From Symbiodinium natans (lineage: Eukaryota > Sar > Dinophyceae > Suessiales > Symbiodiniaceae): DNA of 64,000 nucleotides. A program made the position numbers and the translations under genes. The notes below the pieces were generated by a model. It saw only the letters and a list, made by a program, of their open reading frames with translations, ran no database searches and had not been told where the DNA came from. Each line of letters begins with the position of its first letter. Positions within the stretch are counted from its first letter, which is position 1. Location: NCBI GenBank assembly GCA_905221605.1, contig CAJNDS010002746.1:220889-284888 (forward strand). Reading direction: 5' to 3'. Shown piece by piece: positions 44,556 through 55,381 of this stretch.

Positions 44556-44677
44556 CTGCTACTTGCTTAAGGAACCTCACCTAAAAGTAAATAATCAAAA
44601 ACAAGAATCGTCCTTATGAGGGTACTAAAGGCATTACATATGTTGTGTTTTTTGGGGGGTTCTTAATCAAATAGTAG
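44556..44677. mobile_element. Fold-back element family L, copy 5
   Basis: Left CTGCTACTTGCTTAAGGAAC CTCACCTAAAA (in two parts), centre CGTCCTTATGAGGGTA, right TTTTTTGGGGGGTTCTTAAT followed by CAAATAGTAG. This is the clearest full-length copy. Confidence 0.65.
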
Positions 44678-44699
44678 TAATTGGGGGTGGAGGGTCGGG

Positions 44700-45190
44700 A
44701 TTTTTTAAGAACGTACACATGGACCTCCAAGAGCCGGCACTGAACCCTAGTTCGACCCCCTAAACCGTCAGAGTCTTCATTGCTATTTTGGACCCCTAAA
44801 CCCTAAATCCTAAACCCTGAACCCAAAACTCTAAACCCTAAACCCGGTTGCCCTGAGATCCCCAACTACCGAGAGAAAACCCCGTACACCACAAAGCCTG
44901 GGGACACTGTGGCCAGTGAAACGGTCCTTGCTTAGGGCTTAGCCAGCTAGACAAGCCTTAGCCCATCAAAGAAGGGCTTCTGTGAATAAGATGTTAGGGC
45001 TCCTACACCCCCCTCCATTGCATTTCACGTACCAACCCCCTCACGATCTTGGTGCGTATATTCTTACATACATGCAAAGATCTGTGAAGTCTACTGTGGA
45101 ACACCGATGCAACAATGAAAATGCGCAGAAGCAAAAGCATACACATGCGTATAAACTATGAGAAAGAACAAGCCATGTGTATATCGCAAT
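44700..45190. other. Unique DNA without recognised gene
   Basis: Short degenerate CCCTAAAC text at 44800-44850, otherwise unique. No open frame of interest. Confidence 0.4.
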
Positions 45191-45194
45191 CATC

Positions 45195-45745
45195 GCCATA
45201 AATGTGCATATATATATAATATATAATATAATATAATATATATGTATATATATATTTACTTATTTATATATATATATATATATTTATTTATTTATGTATT
45301 TATTTCTGCATACATCATGATTGAAACAACTGCCATTGGGCTTTTGCTAAGCTTCAGGTTGGGGGGGTGTAGATTGCCCAAGATGTGCGGTGGCGAGAAA
45401 TGGCGTGTGTGGACTGCCGCGTAATGTGGCAACGCAAGAACAACGCCGTGTTTTCTATGTGTACACAGTATAATATGTATATATATATATACAAATAATG
45501 TTGACTTCGCATTAATAAACCCCCCCCCCCCCCCTTGATTGATCAATCTCTCCGGCCAGGGCCTCCTCAATTATATTCGCCTAAATCCTGGTAGGACGTA
45601 CTATTAGTTTTAGTATTAGGTAGTAGCACCACGCCCGTAAAAAAAAAAAAAAAAAAAAAAAACATATTCCGGGCTATTAATGTGAAGTCAACATTATATA
45701 TATATACAAATGTGTATATATCTATATATATATATATATGTGCAG
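45195..45745. repeat. TA/TTTA microsatellites and A-run
   Basis: TATAATA/TTTATTTA tracts at 45205-45305, (TA)n at 45476-45491, 45695-45708 and 45722-45739, a C-run (45521-45534) and an A-run of about 24 (45638-45662). Confidence 0.8.
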
Positions 45746-46045
45746 TGGTGTAGTTCGACAGAATGCAATGGTACGAATGGGGCGAAGACAAAGCGGTGCT
45801 TCTTTGTCGCACTTGTTCTTGCCCTCCCCATAACTCTCGGCAGCTGTCTTCGACAAAACAGGTCAACCCATAAAAATTCCTAGTTAAGTCCTAAACCCTA
45901 AATCCTAAACCCCAAGATCCTACTTCTAGAGCACAAGCACATGCCTACCGACACAAGAAAACCCACAGAGTCCATGTATCTATGTAGTATACACTTGGGC
46001 CTTAAAGAGTATCCCATGTAGTAGCTTTAGCCTTAGGGTAGTTAC

Positions 46046-46152
46046 ATGGTCCCTTTGTATTGGCCCTTAAAAGGGGACCCCTCATATGCCACTGATATAC
46101 TCTACAGCAACGGGCCGGTACATCGGAACCCTTTAAAGGTTGTTAGGGACCA
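46046..46152. repeat. Inverted repeat with nested CCTTTTAAGG-type palindromes
   Basis: ATGGTCCCT at the left is complementary to AGGGACCAT at the right. Inside are CCCTTAAAAGGGG and CCCTTTAAAGG palindromes. It is probably another fold-back element; related TTGGGCCTTAAAG text occurs near 42657 and 45987. Confidence 0.4.
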
Positions 46153-46229
46153 TACTAAGGGCCCATGCAATTGCCCTTGGAAACCCCAAACCTCAAACCC
46201 TAAACCCCAGAGGCCCAGGTATATACTAT

Positions 46230-46332
46230 GACCCGGGAGTAACCTGAGAAAAAAAGGGTACCTTTTTTTGGGTTTTAAGGGGATTCGAACCCCAACCCCA
46301 ACAAAAAGGAAAAAAGGGCCTACTCCCGGTCC
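46230..46332. mobile_element. MITE-like family D, copy 6
   Basis: The 103-bp element is the closest relative of the 2705-2809 copy: GACCCGGGAGTAACCTGAG and GGGCCTACTCCCGGTCC termini, AAAAAGGGTACC, TTTTAAGGGGATTCGAACCC and an AAAAAGGAAAAAAGGG block. Confidence 0.65.
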
Positions 46333-46339
46333 TAGATAT

Positions 46340-47510
46340 AGGTACATGAGACCCTTATGGAATGCGTGCCCGGCCTTCCGGCTAGCGCCCAAACTTTCTG
46401 GGGCTAACGTGGGTGGCAAGTGATCCTCGGTAAGCCCTGGACCCTGAGCCGAGTACCCTAAACCCTTGCGTTGCAAGTTCCCTAAATTCCTAAACCCTAT
46501 AGCTAAACCCTAAACCCTATGAGCTGAGCTAAGCGGAGTATATGCCCGGCCGCAGACCAGCGCAGGGGCACTTATCCCGCAAATGTTGGGAGCCTTCAAA
46601 CCTCGCCGCTGGTCGCAAACCCTAGACCCTAAATCCTGAACCCTAAAATGCAAAGGCTTCCGCAGTGGTCGTGTGTGCATGCAGGCCCTACTTCCCATTG
46701 TCCTTGAGAAACAGTCTGCGCGGCGCGGGATGTTTTAAGGGGCTAAACAAGGGATATGCCCTGTACTACTGGGATCCCGGATACGATATACAGACCATAA
46801 CCCTTCAAGGGGTTCGTTGGGTCACCAAGGCAGTTTAGGCTTTACGAGGGGTCCCTGAATGTGGGCCCTGAATTCAAGCCTTTTATATACCCTTTAGAGG
46901 ATGTAGCTTCCCTTCCCTTCGGACCCCTCTGAAACCCTCAGGAGGAAAGACTCACGAAGCCTTCCAGCCGCAAAGCCGTAGTAGAGACCTAGGGTTTAAA
47001 TTTTCGGGTTTAGGTTTTAGGGTTTGGGGCTGAAATCCCGAAACAACCCCAACACCCCCCCGGGCCTCCACCCTCCCAACACCCCTCGAAGCCTCAACCC
47101 CAAACCCTAAACCCCAAACCCTACTCGGTAATCTTTGCGCACAAAGCGAACGGATGAGTCGAAGCAGTAGTCCTTGGCTTCGAAGGCCGTGGGTCTTAGG
47201 GCTTGTTTGCGAGCCAGTGGCTTTACTTAGGGCTTCGTGGCTTTAAGGGCGTTGTGACGAGTTTAGATGTTCTGTGCGGTAGGTTCATGTTGGCGTGCCA
47301 AGAAGTAAGGCTCTGTAAGACAATGGGAGCCAACACCCTAAACCCTAAACCCCTAAACCCCCCAATCCCCCACTCCCCCAAACCCCTAAGCTAAACACCT
47401 ATATAACCCCCTAAACCCCCTAAACCCTAAACATCTAACCCCCTAAACCCCCTAAACCCTAACCCTAAACCCCAAACCCCAAACCCCAAACCCCAAACCC
47501 TAAACCCTGC
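46340..47510. other. Unique DNA with sparse ITS
   Basis: Short CCCTAAAC tracts (46480-46520, 47100-47120, 47335-47500, the last with CCCCTAAA and CCCCAAA variants). Open frames are unconvincing. Confidence 0.45.
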
Positions 47511-47514
47511 ACCC

Positions 47515-47699
47515 CAAGCAACAAATTTATCGCCGAGGCTCGTCGAAGGGATGGTGGCCCAACAGCGGAAACGCCGCTGCCAGCCACCACTGAGCTGCAA
47601 GGAACCTGCAAGCCGAGGAGCTTCCTGGATTTGGAGTTTGGAGTTTGGAGTTTGGGGTTTGGGGTTTGGGGTTTGGGGTTTGGGGTTTAGGGGGGCATC
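47515..47699. repeat. TTTGGAG/TTTGGGG array plus flanking unique DNA at the LINE remnant
   Basis: A block of (GTTTGGA)3 followed by (GTTTGGG)n at 47634-47690 interrupts the downstream end of the reverse transcriptase remnant. The neighbouring 47520-47630 is unique and, read on the minus strand, contains a protein-like stretch (GGWQRRFRCWATIPSTSLGD) that may be more of the element. Confidence 0.5.
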
Positions 47700-48765
47700 A
47701 TCGACTTCCACAGGTCCATCTCGACAGCTCCCCTCTGTAGTTCGTCGTTGGGAGGCCATCATGCGCACAAGACATGTGGCAAACTTTCTCTTTCCAAGTG
47801 CGGCCTCCTCGCTGTGTTTCTGTTCTTTTGTCAACTTAAAATGCAAGATATGCCAAGGTAGCCTCATTAGGAAAGGTCGTGCCACATATGTCACAGGGCG
47901 CAGAGGGTACAACATCTTTCGGGGCCGGTGCCTGCCGATCCTGCGTCTGAGATGTTGTCGGGTTGTGGGTGAGGTCAAGCAAGTGTGCCCACCACTTATG
48001 CACCAGGTCCGGTTGAATCGATGCCATCTGCCCTGAGGCCTTGGAGATCCGATCGAGCAGGGCTTTGTCCAAGCCTTTAAGTGGATCAGACAGTCGGTAC
48101 GCAGCAAGAAAAGCATCGTTAGACATGCCTGTGATATGCGGTAAGGTGTTGGCAAGGGCGCGCCACTGCCTCAGGATCGTACTGTAGACTTTTTGCTTGC
48201 CGGATGCAGTGAGTTCCGTGCTAGAGAGCCCATATCGTAGGGTCGCAAGACAGATGCATTGGTGCAGCTGCAATCTTTTGTGTATCGGCAGTGCCTTGGA
48301 TTTCAAGATAATTAAAAGCTATCCAAGAATGCCGAAGCCTGTGCTTGAGCGTCAGCCACTCGAAGTTTTTATAGGAGAGTTTGATCCCCAGGTACTCGTA
48401 AGAGGTGACTACTGGCAGCATGTAATGCTTGTCTGACAGGGCGGCATCACAGATGCGCATGCATTTACCCAAGGTGGCGTGCTGGAAAAGCAGTGGTTTA
48501 AGACATGAGTGCGATTTGCTACCCCACAAGGAATATAGGACAACCGTCTTGCCTGGGCTGAGTTGCATGCCGTATGCTTCCAAAAAAAAATGATTTTCGC
48601 AATCTGGGTGGGCACGCTGTTAAATTCGGGTGGGGAGTCTACGATCCACTGGGCAAGAAAATCATCGGCGAAAATGGTTTTGGCAGCAGAAGGCGCTGCT
48701 GTCTCAAGTTTGATTGCCAGATATAATGAGTAGAGCGTCCAGAGCAGTGGCGCCAAGCCACTTTA
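47700..48765 (-). pseudogene. Decayed LINE-type reverse transcriptase, C-terminal half, frameshifted
   Basis: Three overlapping minus-strand frames together read as the second half of a non-LTR retrotransposon RT. The first (48756-48409) begins inside motif B (LAPLLWTLYSLYL) and contains the catalytic box as FADDF. A run of nine A's on the plus strand (48583-48591) shifts the frame into the second segment (48583-48221), which has the motif-D-like GMQLSPGKTVVL and thumb-like YLGIKLSYKNFEW. A further shift near 48300 leads to the third segment (48306-47836): a helical RLQLHQCICLATLRYGL stretch, SNDAFLAAYRLSDPL, and a terminal CDICGTTF that looks like the start of a zinc finger. RT motifs A and earlier, the endonuclease and the 3' tail are missing. 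Telomere-like repeats bound it on both sides. At least two frameshifts make it inactive. Confidence 0.8.
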
Positions 48766-49500
48766 GGGTTAGGGCTTAGGGCTGGGGGTTTCGCCCCAGA
48801 TGTCCATGTGCGCTGCATAAGATGCAATCATCCCCCGAAGGTAATCTTCACTCGTAAACTGTGACCGCTCCTACTTCTGAGGCAATTGTTAAGAGTCTTA
48901 GGGTCTTGGGGTTTAGGGCTTCGCCCCTAAGACCCTCCTAAACCCTAAACCCCAAACCCTGAACTCTCAACGCCCTGAGATCCCCCAAGGTGCTAAGTAC
49001 CCTCCTAGTTTAGACCCCCGAAGCCAAAACCCTAAACCGTAAACCCTAAACCCTAAACCCTCAACCCTAAACCCTAAACCCTAAACCCTAAACACTAAAC
49101 CCTAAACCCTAAACCCTAAACCCTAAACCCTAAACCCTAAACCCTAAACCCTGACCCTCAACCGTAAACCCTAAACCCTAAACCCGAAGCCTGCCACAAC
49201 CCTGAAAACAGGAGTCTTCCGCTCTCCCAAAATTGGGATCTGTGCTGGGAGTTTGGGTTTAGGGTTTAGGGTTTAAGGTTTAGGGTTAAGTGTTCAGGAT
49301 TGCAGGGTGGCTTACCCTTGCTTCTCCAACTTTCTTGGCGCGAAAGAAGTCCCTGTCCTTTCTTTGGGGGTTTAAGGGTTCAGGGGTGTTAGGGGCCTCA
49401 GGCCTGAAGGGGCTTTAGAGCTGTTAAGGGCCTTCAGTGCTTTCAGAAGCCCTACGCCGTACAAACTCTAGACCCTAAACCCTTAACCCTTAACCCTAAA
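48766..49500. repeat. ITS arrays next to the LINE remnant
   Basis: Minus-strand CCCTAAGCCCTAACCCTAAA (48763-48783) abuts the reverse transcriptase. Unique DNA 48790-48890 has a minus-strand protein-like stretch (FTSEDYLRGMIASYAAHMDI). Then C-strand 48940-48965 and 49020-49190, and a short insert and G-strand 49256-49290. Confidence 0.7.
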
Positions 49501-49995
49501 CCCCTAAACCGAGTGAGCCCGGGACCGTCGAGCAGGGCGAACGCACCGAAGCCGGCAGGTGTGGGAGGCCTGCCTGGAGGCCCTGCCTGGGAGGCCCCTG
49601 CCTGGGCCCTGCCTGCTGCCTAAAAGGAGGCCTCTGGGGAGGCGCCTGGGAGGGCCAAACCTCTGACTTCAGGCACTGACAAGCAAGTGATCCACAGCCC
49701 CAACGAGGAAGCAGCATCGCCACAGGCGAAAGCGGCAGCCAGCCCCAAGCCCAAACCTCGGACTTTTTTGGCACTTTTCGAAGGCATCACAAAGCCACCA
49801 CGCCTCCAAAACAAGGCCTTCCGGATGCAGCATCAGCGAGGGCGAAGGCGGAAGCGAAGAGAGAAAAAAAAAAAACAAAAGCACGCTCAACGTTCCGAAA
49901 CCCGTAAAGGTTAAGGCGAGGGTGGAGCGCCAGCGGGGGTGGGCTCCTGCAAGTCGGGGCGCGCGCCTGGGTGCTTTCAGCACCAGCGCGCCCAC
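49500..49995. other. GC-rich unique segment with short direct repeats
   Basis: GGCCTGCCTGGAGGCCCTGC-like direct repeats at 49567-49625, then GC-rich DNA with open frames on both strands and an A-run (49866-49877). No recognisable protein. Confidence 0.5.
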
Positions 49996-50007
49996 TCACT
50001 GAGACAC

Positions 50008-50372
50008 CCTAACCCCTAACCCCTAACCCCTAAACCCTAACCCCTAACCCCTAAACCCTAAACCCTAAACCCTAAACCCTAAACCCTAAACCCTAAACCC
50101 TAAACCCTAAACCCTAAACCCTAAACCCTAAACCCTAAACCCTACACGTCGAGGAGGGGCCCCTGCCTGTCTGGATCTCCGCTGGTTGCACTGCGAGGAC
50201 GCCGGAACCTCAGAGGTGCCAAGAGTTTAAGGGTTAAGGGTTTGGGGTTTGGGGTTTAGGGTTTGGGGTTTGGGGTTTAGGGTTTAGGGTTTGGGGTTTA
50301 GGGTTTAGGGTTTGGGGTTTAGGGTTTGGGGTTTAGGGTTTGGGGTTTAGGGTTTGGGGTTTAGGGTGTATA
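50008..50372. repeat. CCCTAAA array, 80-bp insert, TTTGGGG/TTTAGGG array
   Basis: C-strand 50008-50145 and G-strand 50226-50372. The right arm alternates TTTGGGG and TTTAGGG almost unit by unit. Confidence 0.85.
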
Positions 50373-51265
50373 AGGCTTAGGGGGCTTAGGGAAATTTAAG
50401 GGCTTTCAAAGACTTGAGGTTTGAGGGCTTTGGGGCATTTAGGGCTTTCGAGGGCTTCGATGGATTTGGGGAGCAGAGCCACCCTCAACCCTAAACCCTA
50501 AACCCCGGACCCTAAATCTACTCCCGAAAACGCCCAAACTCTCAACTTGCTCTGACATGAGCGAGTTCTTCCTTAAAGCATTGAGGACACTATGCTGATT
50601 TCGGGTTTAGGGTTTAGGATTTAGGGTTTAATGGATGTTCCGCACATGAATGGGTTTTGAAAGCGTTGAAAGGGTTTGGGCTCGGGGTTTATTCGCATCT
50701 CAGGCAGTCCTGGTCCAGATTCTGTAGGGCTTAGGGGGTTAGGGTTTAGGGTTTAGGGTTCAGGGTTTAGGGTTTAGGGTTTCGGGTGTTGGGTTAGGGT
50801 TTAGGGCTGAAGGCTGAGGGTTTAGGGGATTTCTGGGAGGGCCTACTATGACTCAAGTGTTCTTAAGAACACCCTTGTGTTCTCATGATCCCTCCCCAAA
50901 AAAGCGAAACTCCAGAAATCCCTTAAACCCTAAAGACGTCTAGAGTTTAGATGAAACCCTAAGCTCGGAACCCTGAACCCCTTAACCCTAAACCCCTACA
51001 CCCTCAACCCTAATCCGCAAGTCCCTGAACCCCCAGACACCCAAACCCTAACCATCTTCCTTGCCTAAACCCTACATCCCTACGGGCCGATATCCCGAAC
51101 TCTACACCCCTAAGGGCACCCGCGTTTTGGTTGGTTATACTTTGTAAGGGAACCCAGAACCAGAAAAAGGGTAAAGTGGTAAAGGGTACCACTGGGCTAC
51201 CAAGATATCAACACTCGTCAGTAGGCGATGAAGACCTCCCAACCCTCGTGATCTTCGAGTTTGCA
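50373..51265. other. Degenerate repeats and unique DNA
   Basis: G-strand fragments (50605-50630, 50735-50830), C-strand fragments (50480-50515, 50960-51020) and a weak family-D-like piece near 51115-51190. No gene is supported. Confidence 0.45.
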
Positions 51266-51267
51266 TA

Positions 51268-51355
51268 TCTCGTGAAGTTGTAACCCTAAACCCTAAACCC
51301 TAAACCCTAAACCCTAAACCCTAAACCCTAAACCCTAAACCCTAAACCCTAAACC
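51268..51355 (-). repeat. CCCTAAA array, about 11 units
   Basis: Nearly perfect C-strand heptamers. Confidence 0.9.
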
Positions 51356-51464
51356 AATGATACAGTCGCTCTTGCCAGGCGAAGCCAGCTCTTCTCATGT
51401 ACGTGCTCATCCAGAAGGTGACTGCGAACCAGCTGTTCATTGCATAGAGGACCCAAATCCCTAA

Positions 51465-52706
51465 CCCTAAGCCCCAACCCCTAAATCCCTAAACCCTAAA
51501 CCCTATGTCCCTAAATCCCCAAAACCCCAAACCCCTAAACCCTAAACCACCACCCCAAACTCCCTAAACCCTAAACTAAACCCCTACACGCGAAATCGCC
51601 AAACCCTAAACCCCTCAACCCCGAAACCCTAAATGCCAAAACCCCAAACCCCAAGCCCCAAAACCCCCCCTATACTCCAACCCCTGGACCCTAAACCCTA
51701 AACCCCTAAACCGCTAAACCCTTAATTCCCCAATCCGAAACCCTCCTAAGCCCGAAACCCTAAACCCAAAACCCAAAAAAACCTAAAAACCCTAAAAACC
51801 CTAAACCCCTAAACCCTAAACCCCTAAACCCCTAAACCCCTAAACCCCTAAACCCCTAAACCCCTAAACCCCTAGACCGCTACACCCTAAACCCTACACC
51901 CTAAACCCTAAACCCTAAACCCTAAACCCTAAACCCTAAACCCCAGGAGGGCCTGGATCGGTCCAGGGCGTCGCTCAGGTGCCTATGTCCGAGGCCATGG
52001 TCTCGCACGGCCTCCAGCACCTGAGCTGAAACCAAGCCCTTAGGGTTTAGGGTTTAGGGGTTTAGGGGTTTAGGGGTTTAAGGGTTTAGGGGTTTAGGGG
52101 TTTAGGGGTTTAGGGTTTAGGGTTTAGGGGTTTAGGGTTTAGGGTTTAGGGGTTTAGGTTTAGGGTTTAGGGTTTATTTAGGGTTTAGGGTTTAGGGTTT
52201 AGGGGGGGTTTAGGGTTTAGGGTTTAGGGTTTAGGGGTTTACGGGGGTTTAGGGTTTAGGGGTTTAGGGGTAGGGGTTTAGGGTTAGGGGTTTAGGGGTT
52301 TAGGGTTTTAGGGGTTTAGGGGTTTTAGGGGTTTAGGGGTTTAGGGTTTAGGGTTTAGGGGTTAGGGGTTTAGGGGTTTAGGGGGGTTTAGGGTTTAGGG
52401 GTTAGGGGTTAGGGGTTTAGGGGTTTAGGGGTTTAGGGGTTTAGGGGTTTAGGGTTTAGGGTTTAGGGGTTAGGGGCTTAGGGTTGAGGGATGTAGGTTA
52501 GGGGTTTAGGGTTAGGGGTTGGGGTTTAGGGGTTTAGGGTTTAGGGGTTTAGGGGTTTTAGGGGTTTAGGGGTTTAGGGTTTAGGGTTAGGGGTTTAGGG
52601 GTTTAGGGGTTTAGGGGTTTCGGGGTTTCGGGGTTTAGGGGTTTAGGGGTTTAGGGGTTTAGGGGTTTAGGGGTTTAGGGGTTTAGGGGTTTAGGGTTTA
52701 GGGCAT
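51465..52706. repeat. 1.24 kb inverted telomere-like structure with 8-mer variant
   Basis: The left arm (51465-51943) is C-strand with a CCCCTAAA 8-mer block at 51800-51875. After a unique insert (51944-52036) the right arm (52037-52706) is G-strand and dominated by TTTAGGGG 8-mers. It is the largest ITS structure in the window. Confidence 0.9.
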
Positions 52707-53195
52707 AGTGTTTGGAGCCGTTTAGGGCTTGGGCGGATTAGGGTTTAGGGTTTTCAGGCTTCTTTGGTCTTCGCTTTTTGTTGTTGAGGCTTTATGCTTT
52801 GGGGCTTTGGGTTTTTTTTCTTTGGGTAGCCTTATTCCTGCTTAAAGCTGAAGAGTCTAGGGCTTCATGTTTAGGGAAAGCTCCCGACGGCAAAGAAAAA
52901 CCCTAAACCCTAAACCGTAAATCCTAATCCCTAAACCGCATAAACCTCATCGATCCCCAGACCCTCCTGAAGCTCTGAAGCCTGATTGGTGCTTTTGGTC
53001 GGTGGGCAGCGGGGAGGGGGGTTTAGGGTTTAGGGTTCAAGGTTTAGGGTTTCTGGTTTAGTTAGGGGTTTCTACGCAGAGCTGAGGACGAAGTACGGCT
53101 GACTTCTTACTTAAGGGGTTTCAGCTTTAGGGCTTAGGGCCACTCCGAAGACATGGGATCCGATCGGGGCCAGGATAACGATCTGACGGTTTAAT
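52707..53195. other. Unique DNA with ITS fragments
   Basis: A C-strand fragment (52890-52935) and G-strand fragments (53015-53070). No gene is supported. Confidence 0.4.
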
Positions 53196-53196
53196 T

Positions 53197-53305
53197 TGGG
53201 TTTAGGGTTTAGGGTTTAGGGTTTAGGGTTTAGGGTTTAGGGTTTAGGGTTTAGGGTTTAGGGTTTAGGGTTTAGGGTTTAGGGTTTAGGGTTTAGGGTT
53301 TCGGG
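53197..53305 (+). repeat. TTTAGGG array, about 15 units
   Basis: Nearly perfect G-strand array. A C-strand CCCTACA/CCCTAAA array follows at 53473-53540 across unique DNA. Confidence 0.9.
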
Positions 53306-53662
53306 AAGTGGACGGTCCCGACTTTGCAGGTTTTTCTGGAGTCCTCTGATCCAGGGCTTTGGCATTGAGCTCCCCCTTGGCGGGAAAGTGGGAGGTCTAC
53401 CTACACGAGTCGGTAGCCGCGAAGGACACTGTAGCCATACGAGTACCGTGCACAACTTCACGGGGCGGCCAATGTCACCCTACACCCTACACCCTACACC
53501 CTAAACCCTAAACTATAAACCCTCAACCTTAAACCCTAAAAAGGTTAGGTCCACTGCTTCGGGCTCAGGGTAAACTCGAAGGCAAGCCCTATACCCCAAA
53601 GCCTGAACCCTGAACCCTGAACCCGATATCCTAGAAGTTAAGCAACCCTAACAGTGGGAGTT

Positions 53663-53945
53663 GGGGTTTAGGGTTTAGGGTTTAGGGTTTAGGGATTAGG
53701 GTTTAGGGTTTAGGGCTTAGGGATTAGGGTTTAGGGTTTAGGGTTTCGGGATTAGGGTTTAGGGTTTAGGTTTTAGGGTGGCCACCCCCGAGTCGGTGTG
53801 CCGTGGCGCCGCCACACATGCCACCGGGTCGGGTGTCTGCATCTTTGGCAGGCTGCGGTAGAAACGAAGGGCTTCCTGGACCGGGTTTAGGGTTTAGGGT
53901 TTAGGGTTTAGGGTTAGGGCTTCACGTTTAGGGTTTCCGCTTTAG
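53663..53945 (+). repeat. TTTAGGG / ATTAGGG arrays
   Basis: 53663-53780 mixes TTTAGGG and GATTAGGG units; 53884-53945 is a second short array. Confidence 0.8.
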
Positions 53946-54081
53946 GGTTGCTTCAGAGCATCTCGAGCTAAAAGAGACCTGAAAAAAAAAGCCTTGTTTC
54001 AACAGCCCTTCAACACGCCAAGCAAATCATGCAAGCCGAAAGACCCTTAACACCATCCCAAAAAACACAGCATGCAAGCTC

Positions 54082-54179
54082 GGGATTTTCCACCTGATAC
54101 TAACAGTCCTTAATAGGGATTACAATACCCCCCTATTATAACCCCGAGTAAGGACTGCTAGTATAAGGGGGAACATCCC
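54082..54179. mobile_element. Fold-back element family C, copy 2
   Basis: The 98-bp inverted repeat has left arm GATACTAACAGTCCTTA and right arm TAAGGACTGCTAGTATA, with GGGATTTTCC / GGGGGAACATCCC at the outer ends and a centre of CAATACCCCCCTATTATA. Confidence 0.65.
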
Positions 54180-54391
54180 ACCTGCAAGCCCCAAAACCCT
54201 TCAACTCAAATCCTCACAACCTCACCCCAGAAAAAACATCCTGCACGCCCAGAATCTCTTATTTCAAAAAACCCTAAACCCACAACCTCACCCTAAACCC
54301 CAAATCCTAAACCCGAAGCCCTATATAAACCCTAATCCTAGACAACAAAAATATGCACAACTCCCAGCCGTGGTCTGCTCACCCCACCCAC

Positions 54392-54450
54392 TGTTTAGGG
54401 TTTAGGGTTTAGGGTTTAGGGTTTAGGGTTTAGGGTTTAGGGTTTAGGGC
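54392..54450 (+). repeat. TTTAGGG array, about 8 units
   Basis: Perfect G-strand units between unique flanks. Confidence 0.9.
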
Positions 54451-54935
54451 TTCAGATGTATGGATGCAATCTCAGCGTTCGTGCGAAAATGACTCCTTAG
54501 TATGAAAACTCTAATGGTAGGTTCAACGGCTGAACTGCTTCGAGCACAGATATCGTCCTTAAACCCTATACCCGAAACCCTATGCCCTAAACCCTAACCA
54601 TAAACCCTAATTAGCCCCTAAACCGAAACCCTAAACCCTGAACCCTAACCCCTAAACCCTAAGCCCCCCTGCTTGGGATGGGCGCTGGGTTCTTGCCAGT
54701 CGGGTCTTGAGTCTGAAGGCATCAGGGAAAGATTCCGGTAGGGTTTAGGGCTTTCCGGTTTTAAGCTATACTGCTTCGGAAAGCTTCCGGTAGGGGTTAG
54801 GGTTGAGGGCGTTTAGGTGTTAGGGTGTCGGTTCTCGGCTTTCGGTTTAGTAGGGTTTGGGCTCAGAGGCACGAATCGAACACCTCACAAGTTTCCTATG
54901 CAGCAGCTAAGACCTGAGATGAAGTAGGAAGCTTA

Positions 54936-55270
54936 CCCTAACCCTAAACCCTAAACCCTAAGCCCTAAACCCTAAACCCTGAACCCTGAACCCTAAACCC
55001 TAAACCCTAAACCTCTTCTGTTTTGAAAAGCCCCCTAGCTGTGAAGCGCGGAGTGTGCCTGCCAGCGCCGTGCGGCGGCACAGCCCTGGATGGCTACCGT
55101 GCAACCTGAGGCTGGGGTTTGGAGTTTAGGGATAGGGTTTAGGGTTTAGGGTTTAGGGTTTAGGGTTTAGGGTTTAGGGTTTAGGGTTTAGGGTTTAGGG
55201 TTTAGGGTTTAGGGTTTAGGGTTTAGGGTTTAGGGTTTGGGGTTTGGGGTTTGGGGTTTGGGGTTTAGGT
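54936..55270. repeat. CCCTAAA - 115-bp insert - TTTAGGG/TTTGGGG
   Basis: C-strand 54936-55012 and G-strand 55135-55266 (about 15 TTTAGGG, then four TTTGGGG). Confidence 0.85.
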
Positions 55271-55381
55271 TTAGGGCTCAGCATCTCAAGTCCAAGCATT
55301 CACTAGTGAAGAAACTATTCCAGAAAGATACCCGCCCGTCCAAAGAACCCCATAACATTAAGAACATATTTCACTTCTAGA

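Noticed and set aside
46270-46292. tRNA-like T-arm (GGGGTTCGAATCCCC on the minus strand)
   Set aside because: It lies inside a family-D element, other copies lack it, and no acceptor, D or anticodon stems can be drawn.
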